The notes: generated by a model not told the origin, from the sequence alone. A DNA stretch of 35,340 bases from Actinomycetota bacterium (GCA_030018275.1 JASEGB010000013.1:1-35340); one strand, 5' to 3'. Shown: positions 9,606 to 17,615, numbered from the stretch's first letter. Made by a program: numbers and translations.

Positions 9606-9648
9606 CGTTGTCAAATTACTGTCAAATACCACTGCAGTCACATCGGTG

Positions 9649-10518
9649 TCAATGTTCTCCTGTAAAATACCGCACGACGCCATAGTGAATCCCTTCTGCT
9701 ACCTTCCACTGGTATTCTTCGCTATTGAGCAACCTATCCTCTTCGGGATTGGTTAAGAAACCCGCCTCCACAAGGATCACAGGGACCTTTGACCAATTGA
9801 AACCGGTGAAATCGCTGCGTGGCACGATCCCGTTATTCCGGCAATTGCAGGATTTGACGAGTTCTCGTTGCACCAACCCTGCAGATCGAAGGCTTTCAAG
9901 GTAAATGGATTCCGTCCATTGGTTCCTCGCCGGATAAAAGGTGGTGATACCGCTAACTGATGGATCATTGCTACCATTACAATGTATGCGAACGAAGAGG
10001 TCAGCGCCGACCCTATTTGCAATGGTTGCTCGTTCAATGTTGCTTATATTGACATTATCGGTTTCCCTGGTCATGACCACGACAACACCTGACCTTCCCA
10101 ATAGATTTTTTAATTTGAATGCTATCTGCAGAGTTATTCTGTATTCGGGAACGCCGGATGATACCCCCCTGGCGCCTCCCTTACATTTTTCCTTCATTCG
10201 CGAGGAACGTGGAGCGATGGGCTCAAGGTTCAAATTCCCACGAGCTTGATGCCCTGGGTCGATGCAGACGCACTTTCCCGCCACCTCGCCGGGAAGGGTT
10301 TTGGAACCACCAGCCTCGGTATCCAATTTATTTCTCACAATGGATTCTATGGTCTCGGAAACCTGAGAAAATTTTTCCTCAAAAAATCCCGTTATTGCCG
10401 AAACTAAATTATTTGCCTCTTCGATACTCTCTCGCTTATTTGCATTGGGTGTGGCAGGGATGGAGAGGACGCTGAAGAGGAATAGAAATATGATGACGAA
10501 ATTCAGAACTCTTTTCAT
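9649..10518 (-). CDS. Secreted N-acetylmuramoyl-L-alanine amidase (Amidase_3)
   Basis: This is a zinc amidase that cleaves the bond between N-acetylmuramic acid and the stem peptide in peptidoglycan. The 289-aa protein has an N-terminal signal segment (about 4-22), a linker of about 50 residues, then the catalytic domain from about 80. The zinc ligands are the His in CIDPGHQ, the Glu in GVPEYRIT and the His in VRIHCNG; the catalytic Glu is in ILVEAGFLTNPEED. There is no SH3 or SPOR cell-wall domain. GAGG precedes the ATG at 10518. It starts 12 bases after the ubiT-like gene, so it may be cotranscribed with that cassette, although no functional link is known. Confidence 0.92.
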   Translation of the reverse strand: MKRVLNFVIIFLFLFSVLSIPATPNANKRESIEEANNLVSAITGFFEEKFSQVSETIESIVRNKLDTEAGGSKTLPGEVAGKCVCIDPGHQARGNLNLEPIAPRSSRMKEKCKGGARGVSSGVPEYRITLQIAFKLKNLLGRSGVVVVMTRETDNVNISNIERATIANRVGADLFVRIHCNGSNDPSVSGITTFYPARNQWTESIYLESLRSAGLVQRELVKSCNCRNNGIVPRSDFTGFNWSKVPVILVEAGFLTNPEEDRLLNSEEYQWKVAEGIHYGVVRYFTGEH

Positions 10519-10530
10519 AACTTTATCGCC

Positions 10531-10896
10531 TCAGATGACCACGAGGTCATCAAAGATATTTTTCAGGGTCAAGGCCATTGTAAGCGAGCCCTCCACGGTT
10601 ATTCTCCTCCGGAAGAAAGCAGCGTCAGGATCGATTCGGCCCAAAAAGAGCCCCATAAAAACCTTCAATGACCCGGTAAAGATTACATCTGGCTGGTAAT
10701 TGCGAGTTAAATCTCGTGGAAGTGGTCCTCTAATTGAGCCCTCTTCAATGTTAAAGATGTAAGGTCTTTGGAATTCTGTTAATTTAAGGGCAAAGATTTT
10801 TCCATTCAAAGGGATCAATCTTTCCTTCAGATGGATATTTTTGTGAGTCAAGACTATGATCGCCTTCAAAAATAACTCCCCTAACTTGTAGAGCAT
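10531..10896 (-). CDS. ubiT: SCP2-domain lipid-binding protein, UbiT-like
   Basis: This small SCP2-fold protein of about 121 aa ends with TGSLKVFMGLFLGRIDPDAA and then GSLTMALTLKNIFDDL, a typical sterol-carrier/UbiT pattern. In E. coli, UbiT carries ubiquinone intermediates for the O2-independent hydroxylases UbiU and UbiV. Here it follows a ubiV-like and a ubiU-like gene on the same strand, which supports the assignment. It is shorter than E. coli UbiT (174 aa). The start is uncertain: the ATG at 10896 overlaps the ubiV-like gene by 16 bases, and a TTG at 10929 would add 11 residues. Confidence 0.75.
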   Translation of the reverse strand: MLYKLGELFLKAIIVLTHKNIHLKERLIPLNGKIFALKLTEFQRPYIFNIEEGSIRGPLPRDLTRNYQPDVIFTGSLKVFMGLFLGRIDPDAAFFRRRITVEGSLTMALTLKNIFDDLVVI

Positions 10897-11774
10897 ATTA
10901 AGCGCTTTTCCCTCCCCGTAAAATAGCAAGTGTCCAATCTATATGCTGAGAGTGAAGCCAATTTCTTCTCGGCTTGAGTCGGCGATATCTCTCCATCGAT
11001 CACTGCCTTGAAGATATCAGCAATCCCCACGACATTCTCCGGGATAGTCTCGATTCTTATACCCGCAACCCCCATTCCCTGAAATCTCTTAAGATGAGAG
11101 ATGAGGCAATAGGTCTTGGCATTGTAAACTGCCGGTCCATTCATTATGAACAATGGTTCATCTTCCAAAGTGGCTTGGGGAAGATTCTTCACCTCGTAGC
11201 ATTTGAACCCACAGTCCCTCCTTAGCTTTCCAAATGCCCTAGCCGTATAGCATCGCCAAGAGAAGGCTATAGGAAAGTTACCATAAACGACCACTTCGAA
11301 AGGGATATCGATCTCCTGACACATTTTCTCCATGGTATTCATGGATATGTCCACGGGGAAAAGTATTCGACGAATTTTGTATTTCAACAGAAACCTCGCC
11401 GACTGAGGATTATAAACATTGAAGAAGGGACCCAGCGTCAAAGATTTCTCTCTAAATTCTTTTAGCCAGACATTAAAGATGCCCATGTTATTAACCTCTA
11501 TCTCGTGAGCTTTTGCCATCAATGCACGGCTTTTATTCAGATCCTCTTCATTGGTGGGCAAAACAAGAGTGGATAGAATGACCTCTTTGCCCGCTTTTTT
11601 CAATGAATCTTGAATCTCGATGAAAAGTTCTGGATCAAGTATGTCCCTTTTTGTGCAAGCGATTTCCCCAACATATGCCCTATTTATAGCGGGATGAGCA
11701 GCGACTTTTCGATAGTAATCCAAAATTTTCTCTTTGCCCCAATTGGTGGGAAGCGGACCTATGGCTATTTCCAT
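10881..11774 (-). CDS. ubiV: U32 peptidase-family protein, UbiV-like
   Basis: The protein is 297 aa from the ATG at 11774, which has GGAG 8 bases upstream. The family is annotated as U32 peptidase, but UbiV in E. coli is an iron-sulfur protein of O2-independent ubiquinone hydroxylation. Four cysteines fit a [4Fe-4S] site: C40, C175 in SWRCYTARA, and C188 and C192 in RDCGFKC. The spacing 175-188-192 equals that of E. coli UbiV (180-193-197, from memory), and E. coli C39 matches C40. It lies 117 bp downstream of the ubiU-like gene and overlaps the ubiT-like gene. The natural substrate here is unknown. Confidence 0.85.
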   Translation of the reverse strand: MEIAIGPLPTNWGKEKILDYYRKVAAHPAINRAYVGEIACTKRDILDPELFIEIQDSLKKAGKEVILSTLVLPTNEEDLNKSRALMAKAHEIEVNNMGIFNVWLKEFREKSLTLGPFFNVYNPQSARFLLKYKIRRILFPVDISMNTMEKMCQEIDIPFEVVVYGNFPIAFSWRCYTARAFGKLRRDCGFKCYEVKNLPQATLEDEPLFIMNGPAVYNAKTYCLISHLKRFQGMGVAGIRIETIPENVVGIADIFKAVIDGEISPTQAEKKLASLSAYRLDTCYFTGREKRLICSTS

Positions 11775-11891
11775 TGCATTTGCTCCTTTAACCTTGCACC
11801 CACAATTTACAACCGACCTGACCTGGACTATCAACGAGTTAAGTTATCGCAGGTTAATCCATCTTGTTAATAATTCACCAGATCAACAATT

Positions 11892-12905
11892 TCACTTCTC
11901 CGCATAACAACCGATTATGATTTCCGCGCTTCCGAAAAGAGACGAGAGCCGCTTCAGCCATACTTCACGAACGGTAAAAGAATCGGGATGGGCATAGTAA
12001 GCGTCGATTGCTCGTCTAAAAATTCGACCCGTTGTTCTCACATAGCATCGGGATCTTTGCCTTCCTTCAATCTTTAAGGCATCGACTCCACTCCTTATGA
12101 CATCGGGGAGGATGGGCAGAATATTGAGAGGCATGGGGAATTGCATCGGATACCCCACACTATTTAAGAGAAGATTACAATATTTGCTCTTACAAGGTGT
12201 TGGATAAGAGAAAACTTCCTCCGGTTCGAGCACGTTCAACAGATGACCATTCAATCTTATCTCCAGTCTATTATTCTTCCAATTGAATACGACAAAATCT
12301 GAGGGGGAGCACATCCCATAGGTATTATTGGAGACACCAGTGAGATACGGGGAAAGATAGCATCTACCTTCACAATTTATGCACAATACACCATAGGCAA
12401 ATATCTCCAATTCGACGGATGTCAATGCCCTGAGTTCCCTGATCTCATCGAGATGCATAACCCTGGGAAGGGTGACGCTCTTTATGCCAAACTCCCTCTC
12501 GTAAAATTCGATGGCTTGAGCATTGCAGGCCGAAGCCAGGACACTCAAATGAATGGGAAAATTTGGGAAGTTGTTCCTCACAAACTCCAATGCGCTGAGG
12601 TCGCTGACGATTATGGCATCGGCTCCAACGGAGTAAGCAGCCTGTACACACTTATAACAATCATCAAGTTCGCCTATTTGAGGATAGGTGTTTACCGTAA
12701 CATAAATCTTCTTTCCCCTTCGATGAGCAAATTCAATACCCTTCTTTAGCTCCTCTAGGGAAAAATTTAAACCCGGAAAATTTCGGGCATTTGTGGGGGC
12801 TCTGAAGCCGACATAAACCGCATCGGCGCCATTTTCCACCGCTTCTTTGAGACCGGCGAGAGTTCCTGCTGGCATTCTGAGCTCAACTTTTTTCGTTATT
12901 TCCAT
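11892..12905 (-). CDS. ubiU: U32 peptidase-family protein, UbiU-like
   Basis: This 337-aa protein has the UbiU signatures ENGADAVYVGFRAPTNARNF, PGLNFS, LPRVMHLDEI, EGRCYLSPYLTG and KIEGRQRS. Cysteines 175, 182, 199 and 238 have exactly the spacings (7, 17, 39) of the E. coli UbiU cluster ligands C169, C176, C193 and C232. UbiU with UbiV forms the anaerobic ring hydroxylase of ubiquinone synthesis and is also implicated in prephenate-dependent chemistry. It is the first gene of the ubiU-ubiV-ubiT-like run. The ATG at 12905 has AAGGTGG upstream. A true U32 protease role is less likely given the cysteine pattern. Confidence 0.87.
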   Translation of the reverse strand: MEITKKVELRMPAGTLAGLKEAVENGADAVYVGFRAPTNARNFPGLNFSLEELKKGIEFAHRRGKKIYVTVNTYPQIGELDDCYKCVQAAYSVGADAIIVSDLSALEFVRNNFPNFPIHLSVLASACNAQAIEFYEREFGIKSVTLPRVMHLDEIRELRALTSVELEIFAYGVLCINCEGRCYLSPYLTGVSNNTYGMCSPSDFVVFNWKNNRLEIRLNGHLLNVLEPEEVFSYPTPCKSKYCNLLLNSVGYPMQFPMPLNILPILPDVIRSGVDALKIEGRQRSRCYVRTTGRIFRRAIDAYYAHPDSFTVREVWLKRLSSLFGSAEIIIGCYAEK

Positions 12906-13190
12906 GGACGATCTTCCACCTTTTAAAATATTTTAACCCAAAAACGCAGTAAAAGGAATTTGAGAAAACGCAGGTTTTAAAATCTTTGATTGAATGCACA
13001 TCGGGGTTAATTCTCCGTAAAAAGAAGGAGATACTAACAAATAAATCGAATATAGAAAGATGAAAAACAAATACTTTCGTTGGAGCAAAATACTTCCTCT
13101 GTCCCCATAATTCTTCCAGCATTCTTGCGCTATACAACGTTTTCACACCATTGAAAGGGGTGAGTTTTTCCTTTGAAAAGGACAACCCCT
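12906..13190. other. Divergent intergenic region
   Basis: This AT-rich region separates the minus-strand ubiU-like operon from the plus-strand kinase, so promoters for both should lie here. I see the palindrome TTAAAATATTTTAA near 12931 but no convincing -35/-10 pair. A 100-codon open frame on the minus strand (12883-13185) is Phe-rich, overlaps ubiU and resembles nothing I recognise, so I do not call it a gene. Confidence 0.5.
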
Positions 13191-14138
13191 ATGGCGCATA
13201 AAAAAATCAATGAAGATATTTCACAGCTGCAAAATTTGATTAAGAATGAAAAAGCACAAATCACCAAAGATATCCAAGAGAAAATCGATCAAGTATTACA
13301 TGATATTTGTATTGACCTGGAAACTTGCAAAAGAAAAATATCTAGAAATGAGCTTCGGGAAGCAAAAGATGAGCTTTGCCACGTAAAGAAAACCATGTCT
13401 ACATGCATTTTGGAAGTCCGCAAAATCATATATCAGCTGAGATTAAGAGCTAACGGATGCTCTAGTTCGTCAGGAGGTACAGATAGAAAATTATCGATTG
13501 TCGAAAGATTGATGGGGAATGAGAGTCTCAAAATCGCTGAGGTATTACACGATACCACCCTACAAAAGCTTGCCACTCTCCTGGTTGGGGTGCAACTTTG
13601 TGAAAGACTTTTGTCCAAAGATATTCGCAAGGTGAGAATGCAAATCGCCAATCTTAGAAATCTAGCTCTGGATACTCGCCGGGAAGTAGCAAAATTTCCC
13701 CTCGAACGGGACATCACAGAAGAAAATTTTCTCCTCATATCCGCATTGAAGGAACATCTAATAACCTTTCAAAACATTTCAAACATAACAGTTGAACTGC
13801 GCATCAAAGGAAAAGAGGATGGAATCTCCCAAAAAGTCAAAATCAATCTGTTTAAAATAATCAAAGAAGCCTTGACCAATATAGAAAAGCATGCCAAGGC
13901 AAATAGGGTGGAAATAGATTTAAATATGGCTGGTGATCGAATATTAGCCACCGTTGCCGATAACGGCAGAGGATTCGATTTAACTGCGAGTGTCGCCAAA
14001 TCGAGAATATCTGGACATTTGGGTCTTACATGGATGGATGAGAAAGTTAGAGCCTTGGAGGGCACCCTCACCATCAATACCAATCCCGGGAAGGGCACAA
14101 GGATAATGGTGGACATTCCGAATTCGCGGGTATCTTAA
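13191..14138 (+). CDS. Soluble NarL-type sensor histidine kinase with a duplicated HisKA_3-like segment
   Basis: This 315-aa protein has no membrane segment or recognisable sensor domain. A HisKA_3-type dimerisation segment with phosphoacceptor context IAEVLHDTTLQ (H120) is followed by an HATPase_c domain: N-box FKIIKEALTNIEKHAKAN (N230), G1 VADNGRGFD (D257) and G2 GHLGLTWMDEKV. An N-terminal stretch (about 20-85) also contains IDQVLHDICIDL (H37), which looks like a second, degenerate copy of the dimerisation segment. The ATG at 13191 follows AAAGG. A NarL-like response regulator starts 30 bases downstream, so they form a two-component pair. The stimulus is unknown and probably cytoplasmic. 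Confidence 0.88.
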   Translation: MAHKKINEDISQLQNLIKNEKAQITKDIQEKIDQVLHDICIDLETCKRKISRNELREAKDELCHVKKTMSTCILEVRKIIYQLRLRANGCSSSSGGTDRKLSIVERLMGNESLKIAEVLHDTTLQKLATLLVGVQLCERLLSKDIRKVRMQIANLRNLALDTRREVAKFPLERDITEENFLLISALKEHLITFQNISNITVELRIKGKEDGISQKVKINLFKIIKEALTNIEKHAKANRVEIDLNMAGDRILATVADNGRGFDLTASVAKSRISGHLGLTWMDEKVRALEGTLTINTNPGKGTRIMVDIPNSRVS

Positions 14139-14168
14139 ATTGTTGGCTTCGCTAGATTCGAGGAAAAG

Positions 14169-14789
14169 ATGAGGGGACTGAAAATCTTAATAGTAGACGA
14201 TCATAACCTCTTTCGTAAGGGATTACGAAAGATCCTTGAATTGGAAAAGGATATAGGCATCATTGAGGAAGCAGCAAATGCTTCTGAAGCCGTTCAAAAG
14301 TCCAAGGAAATATGTCCCGATGTGGTATTGATGGATATAACCATGCCCGAGACGGATGGCATAGAGGCAACGAGACTTATAAAAACAGTTTCCCCCACAA
14401 GTGATATAATTATCCTCTCCATGCACGATGATGATCACTACCTCTTTGGAGCAATTAAAGCGGGAGCTAGAGGTTATGTACTTAAAGAAGCAACCGTTGA
14501 AGAGCTTGTGGAAAGCATTAAAGCCACAGTAAAGGGAGAAAGCCCGCTTAATCCCATATTAGCTCGCCGAATTTTGGACGAATTCGCCAACTCGCAGAAA
14601 GCTGAGATTGTACAGGGCGATTTTGATAAGCTGACTCAAAGGGAAAAGGAGATTTTAAAATTTGTAGCCGGGGGCAAGAAAAATGAAGAGATAGCAAAAA
14701 AGCTATTCATAAGCGAAAAGACGGTCAAGAATCACCTTTCAAATACTTCCACAAACTACATTGTAATGATCGAACTCAAGCCGTATTAG
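14169..14789 (+). CDS. NarL/LuxR-type response regulator 1, frameshifted in its HTH domain
   Basis: The receiver domain is intact: the acidic pair VDD, phospho-acceptor D56 in VVLMDITMP, the switch Ser in IIILSMHDDD and the Lys in YVLKEAT. The LuxR HTH follows (LTQREKEILKFVAGG, SEKTVKNHLSN), but the frame then changes to an unrelated tail and stops at 14789. In another frame the expected end reads CNDRTQAVLEGVRLGIIEIE and stops at 14825-14827. One missing base near 14742-14752 explains this. As read, the last HTH helices are lost, so DNA binding is doubtful. GAGGAAAAG precedes the ATG. The restored stop would sit 5 bases from the convergent lipoprotein stop, a natural gene boundary. Confidence 0.85.
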   Translation: MRGLKILIVDDHNLFRKGLRKILELEKDIGIIEEAANASEAVQKSKEICPDVVLMDITMPETDGIEATRLIKTVSPTSDIIILSMHDDDHYLFGAIKAGARGYVLKEATVEELVESIKATVKGESPLNPILARRILDEFANSQKAEIVQGDFDKLTQREKEILKFVAGGKKNEEIAKKLFISEKTVKNHLSNTSTNYIVMIELKPY

Positions 14790-14832
14790 AGGGCGTTCGG
14801 CTGGGAATAATCGAGATCGAACATTAATTAGA

Positions 14833-15354
14833 CTACTGTGTATTCTTTTCTTCATATTGCACATGAATCCGAGTTTTCCCATAGTCGGTATATATGATGA
14901 CGAACGCAAATTGTTTTCCTTTAGTGAATGGATACACATACCCTCCGGCTTTCCTCTCCATCTTGGGTTCTGGTTGTACCCAACCTTGGGTGGGAAGTTT
15001 AGACTCATAATATTGCTGCACTTGCTCCAAACTGTCAACCGTGAAAGAGACTATTTGTTGTACCTCGCCATGCGGGGTTTTATTTTTCACCCTATTTTCG
15101 ATTTTCGCATTTGGATACAACAACTCTGAGGGGGAACTGCTTATATCAACTTCTTTTCTCTTCGCTTCCTGAGTTTCGACTTTTACGCTGGTTTCTTCTT
15201 TGACCTCTTCCTTGGCCTCCTTCTTGACCGCTTCCCTGGCTTTTCTCTCAACAGATCTCTTCGGTGATCGGAAACACCCCGAAAAAAGAATGGATGCAAT
15301 TAAAAGGAAACAAAATGAAACAAAGATAAATCTTCTTTTCTTCACGTAATACAC
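14833..15354 (-). CDS. Small lipoprotein of unknown function
   Basis: This 173-aa protein has a basic N-terminus, a hydrophobic stretch and a lipobox ending LFSGC (Cys near 27), so it is probably lipid-anchored. A charged Lys/Glu linker (about 35-70) follows. A small C-terminal domain begins LLYPNAKIENRV and contains SLEQVQQYYESKLPTQGW, a pattern common in small exported domains of unknown function that relate time-point or dosage-like repeats of the 'yPgA...v..yY...L...GW' kind. It converges with response regulator 1 and faces away from the repeat cluster. The role is unknown. Confidence 0.8.
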   Translation of the reverse strand: MYYVKKRRFIFVSFCFLLIASILFSGCFRSPKRSVERKAREAVKKEAKEEVKEETSVKVETQEAKRKEVDISSSPSELLYPNAKIENRVKNKTPHGEVQQIVSFTVDSLEQVQQYYESKLPTQGWVQPEPKMERKAGGYVYPFTKGKQFAFVIIYTDYGKTRIHVQYEEKNTQ

Positions 15355-15397
15355 GCCCTTGAAAGATTTAGCGCTTTAACTCTAAAGGATTTGTAGC

Positions 15398-15453
15398 AGC
15401 AGGTCAAGCCCGAATTGGGAGGTCCGATTGGAAATAATTGAAATTGAACACTA
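15398..15453 (+). pseudogene. Relic of a second response-regulator C-terminus
   Basis: The DNA aligns with the last ~19 codons of response regulator 1 (restored frame): around 15424-15453 it reads RLEIIEIEH then TAA, against RLGIIEIEH. Upstream, GGTCAAGCCCG matches ACTCAAGCCG of the same gene. No receiver or intact HTH precedes it. It is followed directly by a strong terminator, so it looks like the end of a deleted or rearranged paralogous regulator gene. Confidence 0.6.
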
Positions 15454-15464
15454 ATTTAAGACCA

Positions 15465-15494
15465 AAGACCCATTTAAAATGGGTCTTGTTTTTT
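15465..15494 (+). terminator. Rho-independent terminator
   Basis: AAGACCCATTT and AAATGGGTCTT are perfect 11-base arms around a one-base centre, followed by GTTTTTTG. On the plus strand it ends the regulator relic just upstream. A weakened version of the same sequence follows the receiver-only regulator at about 16150-16172. Confidence 0.75.
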
Positions 15495-15533
15495 GTTTGA
15501 TTATCTTATAGGCGAGTTCACCTGCTGGGAAAT

Positions 15534-15690
15534 GTAGGGGGCGGGGTTACCTGCCCATCCGTCAGGCGGGTCCCCGCCCAAAACAAAATCGGCGGATGAA
15601 CCGCCGCGCTACAGGAAATTTTGCGGGAGATGAACTCCCGCACTACTAAAATCCCGATGTAGGGGCGGGTCTCCGTGCCCGCCCAATGCT
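15534..15690. repeat. Cluster of GC-rich palindromic repeats, family 2
   Basis: Several short palindromes lie in a row, among them GGGGCGGGTCTCCGTGCCCG, GGCGGATGAACCGCCGCGC and GCGGGAGATGAACTCCCGC, most starting near TAG and ending with CGCTAC or CACTAC. Similar units occur at 19452-19477, 19530-19552, 22327-22380, 29832-29860 and 31928-31957. They form hairpins in either direction and resemble REP/BIME clusters. The last unit abuts the start region of the receiver-only regulator. Confidence 0.75.
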
Positions 15691-15706
15691 AAGAGGTTCA
15701 AAAGCG

Positions 15707-16090
15707 TTGGGGCAAATAAAAGTTCTGGTAGTTGATGATGACGCGCTATTTCGGCGAGTACTTTGCGAATCGCTTGAACTGGAAAAGGACCTTCAAGTGG
15801 TTGGGGAAGCCGCTGATGGCGAGGAAGCTATATCCAAAGCGCAAGAATTTATCCCAGATGTAATTCTCATGGACCTTAAGATGCCAAAGATGAATGGAGC
15901 GGCGGCGACTCGCTACATAAAGTCGAAAGAACCGAAAATAAAGGTGATCATGCTCTCCGCATATGTGGATAAGCAACTCATCGCAGAATCTTTGCAAGCC
16001 GGAGCCAACGCTTATCTACTCAAGGACCAACCCCTTCAAAACATCATCCGAACGATAAGGATCGTCTGTCACGCACCAGAATGGTATTAA
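15707..16090 (+). CDS. Stand-alone receiver domain (response regulator 2, no HTH)
   Basis: About 127 aa from TTG at 15707, which has AAGAGG about 10 bases upstream. An ATG at 15686 lies inside the repeat edge and lacks a ribosome site. The receiver has VVDDD, D56 in VILMDLKMP, the switch Ser in IMLSAYVD and Lys in YLLKDQP. The protein ends [16 protein letters not shown] with double TAA, right where the linker to a LuxR HTH would begin, and I find no HTH in any frame downstream. It is either a CheY-like single-domain regulator or a truncated NarL-like one. It lies between the regulator relic and the intact regulator 3. Confidence 0.75.
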   Translation: MGQIKVLVVDDDALFRRVLCESLELEKDLQVVGEAADGEEAISKAQEFIPDVILMDLKMPKMNGAAATRYIKSKEPKIKVIMLSAYVDKQLIAESLQAGANAYLLKDQPLQNIIRTIRIVCHAPEWY

Positions 16091-16224
16091 TAAATCCCTT
16101 CGAACACAGGTTTGGGTGACCATAGACCTAGAAAAATAATGAAACTTAAGTCCTATTCAAATTGGGTCTTTTTATGTGCTTAGATAAAAAAAGAAAAGGC
16201 AGTATGAGACCGAAGGAGGATAAA

Positions 16225-16875
16225 ATGGGGAGACTTAAGGTGTTAATTGCCGAGGATCATGAACTGATGCGAAAGGGGCTTCGAAGCGTACTCCAATTAG
16301 AGGATGCATTTGACATCGTAGGAGAAGCAAAGGATGGTCAAGAGGCAATAGAAAAGGCGAAAACACATCAGCCAGATGTGGTTTTAATGGATCTGAGGAT
16401 GCCCGATGTGGATGGGATAAGGGCATGTCGAGAGATCCACTCCCGCTTCCCGGAAATAAAAATTTTGGTATTGACCGCTTATGAAACCGATGAGGATATC
16501 TTCACATCGCTTCAAGCGGGAATCTCGGGTTACCTGCTTAAGGATATAAGCCCTGAGGAACTCTTAAAGGCCATCCGCACAGTTTCGGAGGGAAAATCCA
16601 TTCTCCATCCTTCAGTTGCCCGCAAAGTTCTGGATAGACTCTCCTCACCTTTGGAATCACAGATGAGTGATTGTGAATCCTCTCCATTAACTGCAAGAGA
16701 AAAGGAAGTTCTCAACTTAATGACCCGTGGTTTGAAAAACAGAGATATCGCTAAGACTTTGTTCATCAGCGAAAAAACCGTTAAAACCCATGTGAGCAGC
16801 ATCCTTCGCAAGCTCAAGCAATCCGACCGCACCCAGGCTGTACTCCATGCCATCCGCCAAGGTTTAGCTAAATAA
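16225..16875 (+). CDS. NarL/FixJ-family response regulator 3 (intact)
   Basis: This 216-aa protein is complete. Its receiver has IAEDHE, D56 in VVLMDLRMP, the switch Thr in ILVLTAYETD and Lys in YLLKDIS. The LuxR-type HTH reads LTAREKEVLNLMTRG, then SEKTVKTHVSSILRKLKQ and DRTQAVLHAIRQG. The ATG at 16225 is 5 bases after AAGGAGGA; the longer frame from 16162 is less likely. It is the only regulator of the three with an undamaged HTH, so it is the best candidate partner for the kinase at 13191. The surface locus downstream is a plausible but unproven target. Confidence 0.92.
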   Translation: MGRLKVLIAEDHELMRKGLRSVLQLEDAFDIVGEAKDGQEAIEKAKTHQPDVVLMDLRMPDVDGIRACREIHSRFPEIKILVLTAYETDEDIFTSLQAGISGYLLKDISPEELLKAIRTVSEGKSILHPSVARKVLDRLSSPLESQMSDCESSPLTAREKEVLNLMTRGLKNRDIAKTLFISEKTVKTHVSSILRKLKQSDRTQAVLHAIRQGLAK

Positions 16876-16891
16876 AATTAACTACCGCCAA

Positions 16892-17166
16892 TTATCTTTT
16901 CTTCACCCATCTATCCAAATCTTTTCGATGAACCACAGCTAAAATAGATATATTTTCGCCGACAACCTCATAAAGCACTCGATAATCACCTACTCTTAAT
17001 CTCACAAATTCATCTTCCAAGCCTTTTAAATGCTCAAATTTTTTGCCCTTTGGAAAAGGGTCATCCTCTAAAGCCAAGATCGCTTTGATTATTCCATTTC
17101 GAGCAGCAGGATTAAGCTTTTCTATTTGCTTATAAACACTCTTGGGGACACGGGCTTATATTTCAC
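16892..17166 (-). pseudogene. RelE/ParE-type toxin, frameshifted near the start
   Basis: The body reads KSVYKQIEKLNPAARNGIIK and then LRVGDYRVLYEVVGE, typical of RelE/ParE toxins, ending RWVKKR at 16892. A GTG at 17166 begins MKYKPV and overlaps the antitoxin stop by four bases (GTGA), the usual arrangement. Between the two, the frame must change: one extra C in the CCC run near 17152 would restore MKYKPRVPKSVYKQ. As read there is no in-frame start before a TTG at 17077, which would remove the first third. RelE family toxins cleave mRNA on the ribosome; this copy is probably inactive unless the base is an assembly error. Confidence 0.8.
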
Positions 17167-17416
17167 TTCAAAGCCTTGAGTTCCTTAGCTCCTACGACTT
17201 GACCTCTTTTAACCTCTTCTCTGGCGATCTTCCTCATTTTAACATATCGGGGGTGATGAGCAAGAATGTAATCCTCTACCTCCTCCTCGCTTAACGGGAT
17301 AAGCACCCACAGGGTCTTCCTTTATAGGTTAGAATATACTCCTTTTTCTCCTCGCGCAGGGTCCTCAAAATCTCGCTGGTTTTTGTCTTTAACTCCCTTA
17401 CCCCTACAAAAGGCAT
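17163..17416 (-). pseudogene. Phd/YefM-type antitoxin, frameshifted
   Basis: The ATG at 17416 follows AAAGGAGG and gives MPFVGVRELKTKTSEILRTL, a Phd/YefM N-terminus, up to TYKGRPCG. The frame then stops early (TAA). In another frame the expected continuation follows: LIPLSEEEVEDYILAHHPRY, then a basic tail ending KELKALK with TGA at 17163-17165. One missing base near 17303-17316 accounts for it. The tail would bind the RelE toxin downstream. Both genes of the pair are thus broken. Confidence 0.8.
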
Positions 17417-17516
17417 ACTTAATCCTCCTTTAATTGTGGTCTCATTTGCAGCTACACTATAATCCCCACAGAAAGGCAACTGAGAATTGAGTGCTTTCCG
17501 TGATCATGCGGGGATG

Positions 17517-17583
17517 TCTCAGACTTTAGTCTTAATGAAAAATCCATCCAATGACCGATGTTACCTGTTTTCTTTTAGTTTAA
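17517..17583 (+). repeat. Long direct repeat, copy A
   Basis: A 67-base sequence starting TCTCAGACTTTAGTCTTAAT and ending TTTAGTTTAA recurs almost unchanged at 20212-20279, differing only near ACCTGTTTTCT/ACCATGTTTCTCT. Each copy sits 190-310 bases upstream of an exported-protein gene of the surface locus. The two copies bracket the two SipW-cognate genes and the signal peptidase. Confidence 0.9.
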
Positions 17584-17615
17584 ATTTAAGATAAAGTCCA
17601 ATCCTTGATATTTTT

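Noticed and set aside
12883-13185. 100-codon open frame on the minus strand upstream of ubiU
   Set aside because: Phe-rich, overlaps ubiU, covers the divergent promoter region and has no recognisable domain or good ribosome site.
15534-15690. Possible CRISPR array
   Set aside because: Repeats are palindromes of varying sequence without regular unique spacers, and no cas genes are present.
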